This document shows positions 38,397 through 50,998 of a DNA stretch of 64,000 nt, in pieces. How positions within the stretch are numbered: the stretch's first letter is position 1; each line of letters begins with the position of its first letter. Under the pieces are notes generated by a model. The model made no database searches and was not told the DNA's origin. It saw nothing but the letters and a program-made list of their open reading frames with translations. Origin of the DNA: Chlorella sorokiniana (lineage: Eukaryota > Chlorophyta > Trebouxiophyceae > Chlorellales > Chlorellaceae); contig CP084616.1 of the NCBI GenBank assembly GCA_025917655.1, positions 1,488,001-1,552,000 of the forward strand. Direction: 5' to 3'. Both the position numbers and the translations under genes were made by a program.

Positions 38397-41300
38397 TCAG
38401 TCCTTGTAGCGCATGCTTGCCTTGTCGAAGCCGATGGTGGGGAACTGCAGGGAGGCACAGCACAAGGCCAGGGGCGCAGAGTAGGCATAGTGGAGCAGGC
38501 AGCAGCATGCCAGACTACGAGGAGGGGCAGCAGGGTTATGTCCTCCTGATGGGCTGGGCCCTAGGCGGCCTGCCCTCAGGGGCCCACCTGCTTTGCAAAG
38601 TCCTCCACATCGCGACGCAGCGCACCCAGCGCAGCGGGCTCCTGCAGGACACACCCGGGTGCTGCTGTTTGGCACCGCCTGATGCTGGTGATAGCCAGCG
38701 CGCATGCACGCCTCTGCGACCTTCGTGCATTCCCCTCACAGCATCAGCACCCAGCCCCCCACACACCTCCTTCTCTAGCGCCTCCCGGAAGTCCTTGAGC
38801 TTGGGGCCCGAGGCCTTCTTCAGATCAGCTGCAATCTGGACACCCCTGCAGGCAGGATCCGCGGCAAGTGCCGTACTCTGGGTCAGCTCCGATGCACAAT
38901 GCAGCTGACCTCATAGGAGCAAAGGCCCGTCATGCCTCACAGACCTTGCTGCCGCTGCTGAGCAGCACCTTCGCCACCACGCGGCGGCAAGTCTGTGGTT
39001 TGGGGAGAGGGCCCACCCCTCAGCGGGGCAACATACACACCTGTCCACAAACTCCGCCACCTGCTCAAAGTCCTTCTCGATGAAGCCGCGTGAGGTGAGG
39101 GCGGGGGAGCCCATGCGCAGGCCGCCAGGCACCATGGCGGACACGTCGCCTGCAGCGAGCCCAAGGACGCGCGGGCCAACCCGCGTTCGCGATGGGCGGC
39201 AGCGGCGCACAACACAACGCGTGCAGCGGCCAGAGCTGGCAGCGCTGCCGGTACACCCGCAACCAGCCCAGCATCGGCCCCCGGCTGTCGTCTCGTGACA
39301 GGCCCCGGGAGCTCACCGGGCACGGTGTTCTTGTTGGCAGCAATGTGGGCCAGCTCCAGCACACGCTCCACGCGGGAACCATCCACGCCCTGCGCAGCGC
39401 AACGCAACGCAACAGCAGGGCGGGACTCAGCCACAGGCAAGGATTCAGCGGTGCGCGCACCCCAGCACAGCACCAGCGTCCCTGCCTGCAGCCGTATAGC
39501 TTTGCAACATGCCCGTCAGCCAACAGCAGAGCGAGCGCCGGCCGAGCCTCCCGCCCCCCACCTTGGGCCGCAGGTCTGTGAGCACGATGTGGTTGTCAGT
39601 GCCGCCCGACACGAGGGCGAAGCCGCGCTTCTGCAGGCCGCCGGCCAGCGCCTGGGAGTTGCGCAGCACCTGCGGAGCGACGGGGCGGGGGGACAGCTGG
39701 GCGAAGCTCCAGCCCCGCGCACGCGGTGCCACCGAGCGCGAGCGGGCTGCTAAAACCAGGCCCCACCTGCTCCTGGTACGCCTTGAACTCCTGGGTGGCT
39801 GCCTGCTTCAGCGCGCAGGCCAGACCGCTGATGGTGTGGTTGTGGGGGCCGCCCTGCAGACAGGGGACGGACGGCCGACGGTCTGAGCCTCGCAGGCTGG
39901 CGGCGGCTGTTGTTCAGACACAGCCGGGCCCGGTGAATGCCGGGCTGCGTGCCGGGCTGCACGCATCCTGCCTGGCATCGCCCCCACCTGCAGGCCCGGG
40001 AACACCGAGAAGTTGATGGGGCCCTCCAGGTCATACATCACCGGGTTGCCCTTCTTGTCGGTACCCTGCAGCGGGGTGCACGTGACTGGGGCGGGTGAGA
40101 CCCGGCCGCGCAAGGCACAACAAGGAAAACAGTCCACAGCCAGGGCGGGGCTGGGAAGGCGGAGCGTGATGCGCCCACGGCCACGCCCTGCATGGATGGA
40201 GCAGCAGGCGCCGAGCCGCACCTTCTGCCCCTTGCGGTAGAAGATCATCGCGCCGCGGGGGCCACGCAGGCTCTTGTGCGTGGTGGTGGTCACAACGTCG
40301 GCGTAGTCAAAGGGCGACGGCACCACGCCCGCCGCCACCAGGCCGCTGATGTGCGCCATGTCGGCCAGCAGCACAGCGTTGTGCTTGTCTGCAGCGAAGC
40401 AACAGCGGCCAGGCATGAATGGGCGACTTTTCGGGACACCACGACGCATGTTTGTGACACAAGACGGCTTGAGGTTTGAGTCAGAATGTTGCACAGCTTT
40501 CTGGCAGACAAGTCGCTCAGGCGCAGAGCATGAAGCATCAACACGAGTGGTTCAAACACCCAGGCCCCCTCACCAGCAATCTTGCGCATGCGCGGGTAGT
40601 CGTAGTGGCGGGTGTATGCTGAGGCGCCCGCCACGATCAGCTTGGGCCTGCATGGGTGGAAAGGAGCAGAAAGGAACGACGTGTGGCGGCAAGAGCTATG
40701 CACGGCGAGCAGCCACCATGATGCAGCCTTACAACCACCCTCGCCCTGTTGACCCGCGAGCGCCAACCGCAAGACCAGCGAGAGAGCACACATCCCCAGC
40801 ACGGCACCTGAACAGCGTGGCCGTCTTCTCCAGCATGTCGTAATCGATGATGCCGGTGGACTCATCCAGGCGGTACGGCATGGTCTGCAGGGTGGTACAA
40901 GGAGAGGCACAGCAGCATGAGCGCCACGTCGGCGGCAGCCAGGCCTCCGCCTCACAGCCCGTCCACAGCCTCTTCCCCCTTGGCAGAAGTGGATGCACAG
41001 CAGAAGTGGATGCACAGCAGGCTGGAGGAGCCTCTGTCCCGCCCTGGCAGATGTGGATGCACACCAGAAGTGGATGCACAGCAGCATTGGATGCACAGCA
41101 GGCTGGAGCACCTCAAAGAAGATGGAGGTGGCCGAGATCTTCTTGGTGTCTGTCTGGTAGCCGTGGGACAGGTGGCCGCCTGCAGAGGAGGCAGGGACGC
41201 CACGGTTTGATCGGGCACAGCAGGAGCGAGACATACAAGCTGGGGCGCAACCGCTGCTCCCGAGCGCCGCCAGGCGGCACAAGCGGCTCGCAGGCACACA

Positions 41301-42989
41301 AGATCGAGAGCCTGACGCAGCAAATGCTGGCCCCAGTCGCCACACCGCACGGCAACATGCCCTCCAGGACCCACCGTGAGGCAAGTCGAGCGCCATGATG
41401 CGATCGTGCGGCTTCAGCAGCGCGGTGTACACCTGCAGAGGTGGGGGCGCCCGGATGGCGGCAGGCTCGGTGCGCGGACGGGCAGAGGAGCCAGCAGCCA
41501 GCAGCGGGCTCAGCAGCCAGCAGCCGACCCCAAGGAGGGGGCGGGGCTTGGGAAGCAGCACGGCGGGGGAAGCAGCCAGGAGCGCGCCTGGAAGTTGGCG
41601 GGGGAACCGGAGAGCGACTGCACGTTGACGCCCCACTCCTCGGGGTTGAGGCGGAAGGCTTCCAGGGCGCGCTTCTGCAGGGGGGCAGCGGGCGGGCGGC
41701 ACCGCTCATCAACCCACACACCACGCAGACCAGCCATGCCGCTGCTGGACATGCTGTACGCTGACTGGAAGCGAGAACCCTCCTGGCTGCAAGGGTGGCA
41801 CGTGCACCGCACGCGTGTGTTCATGAACCCAGCCCTCCGCCTGCCACACCTGGCACAGCCGCTCCGCCTGATCGATGAACTCGTTGCCGCCGTAATAGCG
41901 GGCGCCCGGGTAGCCCTCGCTGTACTTGTTGGTCATTACTGCAATGCCCAGGGCAGGGGAGCAAGGGGGAAGGGTTGTGGGAAAGGCAAAAGCAACTGAA
42001 CAAGGCAGCAGCCAGGCACGGGCGCTGCCGCAGCGACGCTTCCTCTGGCCATGGTTCATGTGCCTGTTGCCAGTTAGCGGCCTGGGTCTGCTTCCCCAAA
42101 CAGCCTCGCAGCCACATGTCTTGCAGCCACACCTCCCAAACTGTGCAGCCGCCGCCCACCTGACCCCACAGCCTCCATCACACTCGCCGACACAAAGTTC
42201 TCAGAGGGAATCAGCTCCAGGCCCTTGTACTGCCGGTTCTTCTCGTGCTCAATGATGTCCGACAGCTCCGGATCCACATCTGCCAGCGAGGCATTCAGCA
42301 CGCGAGGCCACTGCAGGGAGCAGGGCGGATCGTTGCATGGGGCTGGAGCCAGGTACGGGCTGGTGGCCAGCGTTGATGGGCTGGTGTTGCATGCATAGAA
42401 AGAAGCACAACCAATGCATGGCAGTTGTTTGGCCACACGATGGGAAGAAAAAGGCATGCAAGCGAGACCCACTGCACTGCAGGCAGCCCGGGCGGTTTCA
42501 GGTCTCTCATACACCGATAACAGGACAGCTGAACAGTTTTGTATAGCGCAGGCCTCCTTCAAACCCTCAAGACAAAGCTCGAAAATGTTGAGATTGAGGA
42601 CAGATGGAGCCTGAAAGGCAGGCTGGCGGCAGGATAGTAGGCTCCCGCCGCCGCTGCCGCTCGGGCAGCGGCAAGCTGCTCTCACCGTCACGTGCTTGCG
42701 GGCGGCGTCACCCGAAAACCTGGCGTAATCATCCTCATTGCTGGATGACTGCAGCAGGGTTGGGCAGGCGGGTGAGAGGTCGCGGACGGCGCGGGACAAT
42801 CGATCGTCCTCTGCCGCCTACCTGACTCGCAAAAGCCCTGGAGCTCGATCCCTGCAACGATGAAGAGGTTTTCTGGTAAGCTTGACATGGAGGGCAGGGT
42901 GCTGGAGGTCCTCTCAAACTTACCAGCGTCTTGGTGAGGCTGGCCAGGCCCCTGCGGCCGGCACGCGCCACCTGAAGCATGTTGGCCAT
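38397..42989 (-). CDS. SHM1: Mitochondrial serine hydroxymethyltransferase
   Basis: This PLP enzyme interconverts serine and glycine with tetrahydrofolate. The mitochondrial form works with glycine decarboxylase in photorespiration. Nineteen exons close exactly: 42924-42989, 42822-42851, 42686-42748, 42160-42310, 41850-41938, 41588-41674, 41375-41432, 41112-41179, 40808-40884, 40574-40647, 40222-40388, 39988-40065, 39767-39853, 39562-39669, 39317-39389, 39041-39149, 38767-38845, 38588-38641 and 38397-38444 (1566 nt, 521 aa, no frame break). The N-terminus [20 protein letters not shown] is a mitochondrial presequence. Key strings are [56 protein letters not shown] and the PLP lysine in [19 protein letters not shown] (exon 11). 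Intron 6 uses a GC donor (ccag/gcgcgc). Confidence 0.97.
40985..41105. repeat. Short tandem repeat in SHMT intron 8
   Basis: The word agaagtggatgcacagc and close variants (gatgtggatgcacacc, cattggatgcacagc) occur five times. The outer copies are followed by caggctggag, which also flanks the donor of exon 8 near 41100, suggesting that the first part of the intron was duplicated. Confidence 0.85.
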
Positions 42990-44010
42990 GGCTGCAAGAG
43001 TGGGGCGAACACCCAATTGGCGTAGGGGCAGGCCTTTCATGCGAGGTGCAGCGGAGGTCCAGCTCGGCGTCCCTTCATCCTGCTCATTCCAACCGCTAGT
43101 ATATCAGCATCTGCACACATGCACCGAGATTACGGGACAGCGCCAGCGCAGAAACCTTGGGGGAGGAAGAGTTGAGGCCACCGACCGTCGGCGACCCAGC
43201 AAGGCCCGTCTCCCACCACGCTGCTTGCGTTATTAATCACCTGACGAGTGCAATCTCTTGCTTCCTGTTTCCCACACCATATAGTGTCACAGCCAGACTG
43301 AGTATCCTGCATTGCTGCTTACTGTTTGCATATCTAGTGCAGAACGGGTGTTGGTCCTGAATTAGCGGCACGGGCACAGTCCCCTCCTGTTGCTTCCCCT
43401 GCTTGCCGGCATGGCAGTCAATCACGACGACCCAACATTCAGGCTCAGACTGTTCATGCAGGTTGTTTTAATCGTAAAAGTGCAGTTCGTATGCGCATGC
43501 AGATGGTGGCGACATGCGGCGCGTGCACCGCCCAAGGAAAGTTGGTTTGTGCAGAGCAATGTGCCTGTCCTAGTTACCCTGCTGTGTCTGTCAAGCGAAG
43601 ATTTTTCAGTCGTCGCAGCGCTGCGAGCAGCAGGACTGGCCCTTGCCGATGAACTGCTCTTCCGTCTGGGTCCTCGCTGTTCGGACGTTCGCGTGATTGA
43701 AAGCAACATGCGCACGTTTCACAGGAGCGCGTAGTCTTTGGCAGACACAAGGGCGAGTGCCGCGCAGTGCTGGCCCAGCGCTCCAGAGCGATCGCAGGCC
43801 CGTCACCTGCAACTGGAAACTCTCACGCGAGCAGCGCTGAGGCAGGTTGGCTGCCGGTGCCCCCGGTTGCCTCCTGGACGTCGGCTGCCAGCGGCGAGCG
43901 GTGAGCGGTTGACAAAGCGTGAGGCCGCTTTAAAGGTGGCCTGCTGCTTGGTCTGCCTGCATCAGGTGCTCATCGCAACCCTCTGTCATGTCTCTGCAGA
44001 GCACACCAAC
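42990..44010. other. Divergent region between SHMT and ZIP genes
   Basis: The 1-kb spacer holds two promoters. It is relatively AT-rich at 43250-43480. A ctctgcag just before the ZIP ATG (43993-44000) could be an acceptor for an untranslated exon. No coding region is supported. Confidence 0.45.
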
Positions 44011-45831
44011 ATGCTGTCGCGGCTAGCCTTTGACGCGATGTCGGCCTTGGTGTTGGCGCTCACAGCGCTGCTTGGGGCGTACCTGCCCGTGTACTTTGCC
44101 AGGCTTGACAAGCTGGCTGGTGGCACCGGCCGCAGCCTGACCTATGTGCTGGGCAACATGCTATCAGCAGGTGCAGAGTTGCTTGCTTTAATTATCCTGC
44201 CCTTACCGCTTGTTCTGGTGCAACCAGCAGATGCTGATTTTGCATGTGTGGCAGCCAGGAAGCAGCAGCAAGATGCCACACACGCATGCGCCAAGCCGTT
44301 TGCCGCCCGCGCCGCAGGGGTGATGGTGTCGGCGGGGTTCTGCCACCTGCTGGGCGAGGCGGTGCAGCAGATGAAGGGCATCAAGATGCGCTTCCCGCTG
44401 GCCACCTTCTTATGCGGCCTGGGCTACCTGTTCACACTCGTGGCCGACAAGATCGCGGCCCACGCGCACGGCGGCGCGCATGGCTGCAGCGGTGGGCACG
44501 GCTTAGCCAAGGTGCCAGCGGCGGAGAGCTGCTGCGCGGTGGAGGTGCTTGCAGGTGGGTGGCTGACAGCAAGCAGATTGTTGGGAGCAGCAGAGCTCAG
44601 CCAGTCGAACTTGTTGCATCGCTGCTTACCGCACCCATCCGCAAGTTTTTTTGCCAGGAACGGAGTTTGCTGTCGTTCTTCGTGCAGGCATGGATATAGC
44701 GGAGCGAGGCCGGGCAGACCCGGCCCGTTTGACAGAGAAGCACAGCAGCAGCGAGGCTGAGGCGCACGGCTTGCTAGACTGCTCCGCGCCGCGCAATGGC
44801 AGGCTGGCAGGCCAGCACAGCGGCAGCAGCAGCTTGTATGCGCGCTCGCTTGGGGGCAGCAGCCCGCCACATGGTCGGCTAGACCCCGAGAAGGAGGATG
44901 GCAGCAGCATGAGTGGCGTGCAGCGGCGGGCTTCCCCACACAGGGACAGCACGGAGAGCTTGGTGTTTGAGGTAGAGCCGCCACCCGCAAATCCAATGCT
45001 GGCGCCGGGTGCAGCAGGAGCGGGTGCAGGGCGGCGCAGCGTCTCCTTCCTGACGGCTGTGCTGATGGGGGTGGCGCTGTGCTTCCACTCCCTGCTGGAA
45101 GGCGCGGCCATGGGGGCGCAGGCGACAATCAGGTGGGCTGCGGCGCGTCTGCTTGCCCGGCCAGCGCTGCGGGCGTCAGCGCAGCTTGGTTGCATGCTGC
45201 CGAGCTCCTGTGCCCCCATTCTGGCCCCGCAGCAACTCGCTGCACATCTTCATTGCCATTGTCAGCCACAAGGGGCTGGCCGCGTACGCCCTTGGCAGCA
45301 GCATCGTCGACTCTGAAGCCAGGTGGGGTGCCGGGGTGGGCAGGCTGCTGGGCTTTGCGGCTTTTGGACACAGCTTGTCGCATAGTCCTGCCAGACTCCT
45401 GAGGCGTGTACCTCACCTCGCCCCTCCATTGTTGCAGCATGCAAAGCTTCTGGAGCGTGGTGCTGCCCTTCACCTTTGCCTCCCCCGTCGGCATCTTTGT
45501 CGGCTACATCATTTCAGACATAGCCAAGGGCGTGGGCGCCGCCTCCATCTCCGCGCTTGCATCCGGTGTGTGTGTGTATGTTTTTGTGTATGCGGTGGGG
45601 AGGTGATCCGCCGTATTGGAGCAGCTTGCAAGGCAGTGCGGGGGCGGGGCGCGGCGGCGTTGCCTGCGCTCATCTCACGGCTTGACCCCGGCTTGTGCAG
45701 GCACGTTCCTCTATGTGGCCTTCATGGAAGTGATTCCAAAGGAGCTTAAAGAGCCAGCACACATGGTCAAGAAGTTGGCTGCCCTGCTTGCTGGCTTTGG
45801 CTTGATGAGCCTGCTGGCTGTGTGGGCGTGA
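44011..45831 (+). CDS. ZIP-family metal (zinc/iron) transporter
   Basis: ZIP proteins move zinc, iron or manganese into the cytosol. Six exons close exactly: 44011-44170, 44318-44554, 44688-45132, 45233-45322, 45438-45565 and 45701-45831 (396 aa). Helices 1-3 are LALTALLGAYLPVYFA, VMVSAGFCHLLGEAVQQM and FLCGLGYLFTLVADK, followed by a His/Gly-rich start of the cytosolic loop (HAHGGAHGCSGGHG) and about 120 variable residues in exon 3. Helices 4-8 follow. Helix 4 has the metal site LCFHSLLEGAAMG and helix 5 has IVSHKGLAAYALG, both diagnostic of the family. The last helix is LAALLAGFGLMSLLAVW. The substrate cannot be told from sequence. Start: first ATG in frame; longer frames upstream have no ATG. 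Confidence 0.93.
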
Positions 45832-46416
45832 CGCTTGCCTGGCGCCTGCGAGGTGCTGTATCCCGGTGCTGCGCTGCTCCCCTGCACAGCAGTTTGCAGC
45901 ACAGCGGTTTTTACATTGCTGACTGCTCCTGTTCCTCCAACTCGCTGCTTTTTGGGGGCCTATGCTCATCTCCGGCTGGTGTCAGGCACACGAGCCCCCA
46001 TCATTGCTCCGCTTTAAATCTACGACTTTGTGTGTGACTGCGAACGTACCCGAATGTTCTTTACACAATAGCCTGCCTGCTGCCCTCGGCTGTGTGTTGC
46101 TGCTTCCCTCTCATTGCTCGATTCTGCTGCTCAAGGCGGTTCCGCCGCCATTTACGACTTATCCTGTGATGCGTCGGCCGATTCAATGCATCGCACCTTG
46201 GAAAAAGAAGCATCTTGGGGACATCTCATGGTCAGTGCATTACGTTCTTGGGCCACCCGCTCTCATGGAGAAGCAGCAATGGGAGGCGGACCTAACGGCG
46301 GCATGAGCCTGCTGCGCTGTGCTGCTGCGTTTGATGGCGCGGCTGGCCTACCGCGGAGAGGTCCTTTCCGTGTGTAATTTGCGTCAGCGGCCAACTCGAT
46401 ATGATTTGCTAGGCGA
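45832..46416. other. Spacer between ZIP and PP2A B'' genes
   Basis: It contains the ZIP 3' UTR and the promoter of the next rightward gene. No convincing coding region is present; it is AT-richer than the flanking exons. Confidence 0.5.
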
Positions 46417-49400
46417 ATGAAGGTGTCCACAGGAGTCATGCAGCAGCCGGGGTTGCAGGCCAGCGCAAGCAAGCTCAAGCTCGACAGCCTCTTCCTGCAA
46501 TGGTTCTCGATGCCCGAGACGCAACGCTTGGTGAGGCATTTGAACCCTGATGTGGTGCCGCAGCAGATTGCGCTGGCCCCAAGCGCTTTTGAGCCGCAAA
46601 GCTCCGCAACCCAACCCTCGGCCCAATCAGGTCTTGGAGCTATTGGACGATGTAAAGAACGGGAGGCGAGCAGCGCTAGCGCCAGGGGCTCGAAAGGGAG
46701 GCTCCCCTTCAAGCCAGGTTGGTCGCCACCGCCGCTCCTCTCCTCTCTTCCCGCACCAACCTGGGCCATGGAGAGGGTGGATTGCCTACCTGGCTGTATG
46801 TTTGACGGCGCATGCAGACAGAATGAGCCCGAAGCTTATGTATAGTGGTGTATAGCGGTCTGCGGCACTTACTCTTAGACCCTTGCAGCACAAGCTGTTG
46901 GGCGGGGTGCCTGCTCAAGCACCACCCCAACCCCTGCCCGCCACTCTTCAAATCTTGCAGCCGCCACTGTCGCCACGGAAGGCTGGCGTGCCGCAGTCGC
47001 CCGTGTCACCCTCGCACAAGCCGGTGCCGCCGCTCAAGCTGCCGCCGGTGGGTCGCTTTCCTGGCGGCTGGTTGCTGGCATGACGGTCCTGCCGACCCCT
47101 GTCCTCCAAACGTGCTTGCAACGCGGCCTGACCTCATCTTGCATCGTGCTTCTGTCTGTTTCCCCTTGCCCTGTCCTCCAAACGTGCTTGCAACGCGGCC
47201 TGACCTCATCTTGCATCGTGCTTCTGTCTGTTTCCCCTTGCCCCGCAGTCGCCACAGCTGCTGACCATCCCACAGTTTTACTTCCCCCAGCGGGGGCCGC
47301 AGCCAGAGGCGCAGCAGGCAATGGAAGAGCGGCTGCTGGCCCTGCTGTCGGCGCAGCCTGCGGGGCTCGCCGTGGATGACCTCAAACGCATGCTGCAGCA
47401 GGTGGAGGGGAGGGGCTTGTGTGTGAGGATGGCAGGGGCCTGTGGCGCAGTGGGGGCGGGGTTGCAGGTCATCTGACGGTTTCGCGATTGGTCGACGCTT
47501 GGTTGCTGCCGTTGCCGCAGATTTTGAGCTTGCCATCCAGCCTGGCCTACCCCTTGTTCCACAAGCTGGCGAGCAAAGGGGACGAGCGTGTGGCGCCAGG
47601 GGCGCTGCTGCAGTGGGCCTCTGCTCACAACCTGTGCGGCTCGCCCGAGGCGCGTCGCGCTTTGACATCCTGCGCCAGGTGAAACTGGTTGCTGCCTTGA
47701 GGCCGAACGCGTGGGGTTGGTTGGGGCGGTGGCCAGTGTTTTAACGCGCGCGAATCCATTCGCTGGTCAAGACCACAATCCCAGATGGCTTTGTTGGGCC
47801 CCGCAGTCCTCAATCCCCCCCACCACACACGCACTCACTCCCCATCCCCCACCCCTGCTGCGCTGGCAGGACAACGTCCACGCTGTGGTGCCCGAGGACC
47901 TGCGGCCGCTGCTGGCGGGCATCCTGCTGAGCCACCCCGGGCTGGAGTTCCTGCAAGAGGCTCCGGAGTTCCAGGAGCGGTGCGCGGGCGGCAGCGCAGA
48001 GAGTTGCTCGGCTGCCGACGCAGCTGTAGCGAACCAAGGCGGTGCTGTTGCTGGCGGCGTGCTCGTGCACTGTTCAGGGCTGACCGGCAGCTCGGGCTGC
48101 GCATGCTGCGTCCGTCGGTGCTGTGCAGGTACGCGGAGACCGTCATCCACCGCATCTTCTACCACAACAACCGGCTGGGCGACGGCCGCATAACGTGGAG
48201 GGAGTTCCGGAGGTGCGGGCCACAGCCGCCGGCAGCTCGGAGAGGCGGGGGAAGCAGTGTGAAGGGCGGGGGGGCCGGCCGCGGCCTGCTTTGCTGACGC
48301 GCCTGCATGCGTGGCCGGCCTGCGCTGCAGAGGGGACGTTCTGACGGCGCTGCGGGAGGTGGATGAGCAGGAAGACATCAACAAGGTGGGCAGCGGCGCC
48401 GTGCGCCGGGTGGCCCGGGGTGGCTCGGGGTGCCGGCGGCCACTCGCCTCCTGTCGACAATCATGCTCTCCCTACGTGCTGCCCTTGTGTTGTCACGACT
48501 TCCCTGGGGCCGCCACATGGGCGCGTGTCTTTGGTCTGCTGCGTGAAGTGTGCGGTCGAAATGCTGCCTGCCTTCCATTGTCACTGCCAGGTTCTGCGCC
48601 ACTTCTCCTACGAGCACTTTTACGTGGTGTACTGCAAGTTTTGGGACCTGGACACGGGTGTGTGGGTGTGTGGTGGGTGTGGGTGTGGGTGTGTATGAGG
48701 GGTAGAGGGGGGGGACGACAGCAGGCGGTTGTGGTGCCACTTGTTGTCAGCGGCGCACACTGCCCCGCGATCCCCAGCCTGCTGCTCATGCCTTGCCCCA
48801 CGCAGACCACGATTTCCGGATATCTCGGGACGATTTGCTGCGGTATGGCAACCACAGCCTCACGTACCGCATAGTAGACCGCATCTTCAGCCAGGTGGGG
48901 GCCTGGGCGGCTGCCATGCCGACCGACTCCGTGCTGCGGAGGTGGCGCCGGCAACGGCCCGCCCTGGGCTGAAGGGAGACGGCTTGCTGGCCATGCCAGC
49001 TGCGTGGTTGCTGCTCGCTTGCGAGAATCTGCTGCCAGACCGTTGCGGCCCCGCTCCACAGCTCCACAGCTCCAGTGGCTCCTCTTGCTGGCCGCGCAGG
49101 CGGGACGGCCATTCCACCGTCACACCACCTCCAGCGGCGGCGAGGGCAGCGGCGGCGCCATGAGCTACGAGGACTTTGTGTACTTCATCCTGTCTGAGGA
49201 GGACAAGAGCACCGACGCCAGCTTGGACTACTGGTTCAGGTGGGGGGGGCCGGGGCGGGCGGCTGGCCAGGAGACCCCGCAACGAGCGGCTAGCCAGCCA
49301 GAGCAGGTGAAGCCAACGCTTCAGGCGCGACAACCCAGCGCAGCCTTGGCACCTTGGCGCGCCAGCACGCTAACACCCGGGCTATGGCGGGCCTGCTTCC

Positions 49401-50356
49401 TTCGCCCGTCACCTACGCCGCCACCCCGCTGCCGCCGCCCCTCGCAGGTGCTGCGACCTGGACGGCGACGGGCGGCTGACCCCGGACGAGCTGCTCTATT
49501 TCTACGAGGAGCAGCTGCACCGCATGGAGTGCCTCAGCCAGGTGGGGGCCCTGCTGGGGGGGGGGGGGGGGGGGGGCCAACAAGCGGCAGCGGCTTTACG
49601 ATGCCCTTCACGGCTCCTGCACCGCCCGGTTTTGCCTTGCGTGGTTCCTGCATCCCCTTGGACCCGACCCCCCCTCCCCAAACACACACACACATCCGAA
49701 CCGCTCGCGCTGCGCAGGAGAGCGTGTCGTTCGACGACATCATGGCCCAGATGCAGGACATGATAGGCCCCGCGGTGAGGCGCTGCCCGCCTGCTGGCGG
49801 AAGCTTGGGCCCAGCAGCGCTTTGCTGCGGCATGGTCGCGGCTGGAGCTGTGCCGCCGCCACCAGCCGGATGCCGGCGTGGCTTCCCGCCACGAGCCCGC
49901 CCCCATTTTTTCCACCCCGCAGGATCCGCGCCACTTCACGCTGCACGACTTGAAGCGCGCGCGCCCGCTGGCCGGCACCCTCTTCAACGTCCTCTTCAAC
50001 CTGTCCAAGTTCATGGCGTATGAAACGCGGGACCCGTTTGTGTCGCGCCAGGCAAGGGACCGCAGCAGCCGCGCCGCTGCCGCTCGGGCGTCTCCCTCGC
50101 TTGGAGGCGGGGCGGGCCGGCGGTCGAGGCGCCAGCTGGCCTGGCCTGCCCTGCCCTTGGCGTGGTGGCGCCGCGCACACGCTCACACGCTGCCTGCCGC
50201 TGCGTGGGGGGCCCTGTTGTGCCGCAGGAGCGTGAGGACGGGCTGACTGAGTGGGACCGCTTTGCCCGCACCGAGTACCTGCGGCTGGCCATGGAGGAGG
50301 ACGCCGACAACGAGGCCGCCTCAGACGGCGCCTGGGGCCGCCTGGACGCACTGTGA
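46417..50356 (+). CDS. Protein phosphatase 2A regulatory subunit B'' (PR72 type, EF-hand)
   Basis: B'' subunits direct PP2A to its substrates and bind calcium. About 15 exons are seen. The N-terminus has [18 protein letters not shown] and [12 protein letters not shown], then a Pro-rich linker, [15 protein letters not shown], and the conserved core: [100 protein letters not shown], the EF-hand [40 protein letters not shown] and [20 protein letters not shown]. The stop is at 50354-50356. It is the PR72-like plant B'' class and not the TON2/FASS class. Near 47644-47646 one C is missing; adding it gives the family's FDILRQ ahead of the splice. The intron after DPFVSRQ uses a GC donor (gccag/gcaagg, about 50052). 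Confidence 0.93.
47097..47242. repeat. Perfect 72-bp tandem duplication in a B'' intron
   Basis: A 72-bp unit starting ccctgtcctccaaacgtg is present twice back to back (offset 72), with no mismatch that I can see. The second copy runs into the splice acceptor of the next exon (ccttgccccgcag, 47236-47248). Confidence 0.95.
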
Positions 50357-50818
50357 GCCACGCTGCTGGCTGGGCGCCGCCGCCGGCCGCCGCCGGGACC
50401 CCCTTACTCTTCCCCCAAGCCTGAACCCCAACCCCTGTTGCCCCCGTTGCCGTTGTGCTTGCTTTCTTCCCAACTGACGCTGTTTTCATCATCTTCTGCT
50501 CCAGCCGTGTGTCCCTCGCTGTTGGGAACCCTGCCGCTGCCACCCTGCTGGCCTGCCCGGCAGCCACGCAGCCTCCCTGCATCCCTTTCTGTGTGCCCTT
50601 CACCATGCACCCATTTCATTCCTCTCAGCACTGCCGTGTGTACCTCTTGCCCTCGCTTGTGCCCCCCGCCGACCGACGGCTCCTGCTGCGTGTTGGCGGC
50701 AGCCGCTGGTGGCTGGGCAGCGGGTGGGCCCCCTCATGCCAGCACCCGTTGAATGCCGTGGACGGTGTCCGTGTGCTGGGAATGCATGTATAGCGTGTAT
50801 GACTCCCACGCACCAAGT
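50357..50818. other. 3' flank of the B'' gene
   Basis: Pyrimidine-rich, non-coding sequence, probably the 3' UTR. Confidence 0.6.
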
Positions 50819-50823
50819 TGTAA
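50819..50823 (+). terminator. TGTAA polyadenylation signal of the B'' gene
   Basis: TGTAA lies 463 nt past the stop, within the usual range for chlorophyte 3' UTRs. Confidence 0.55.
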
Positions 50824-50998
50824 CTGGCCCTTCAGCCTGTCGGATGGCTCGTCTCTGTGCCAATAGGCTTGGACAAGTGATGTGTGGGGGACCCACGGAA
50901 GGCCGCCTAAGGGCCGCCACTGAGCATAACATCCCCTCAACACAGCCTGCTGCCTGGGCCTTTCCAACTGCGGCCATCGCGAATATCTCTGGCTAGCC

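Noticed and set aside
47034-47321. Minus-strand protein with a perfect 24-residue repeat
   Set aside because: The repeat is only the translation of the 72-bp intron duplication in the B'' gene; no independent gene is supported.
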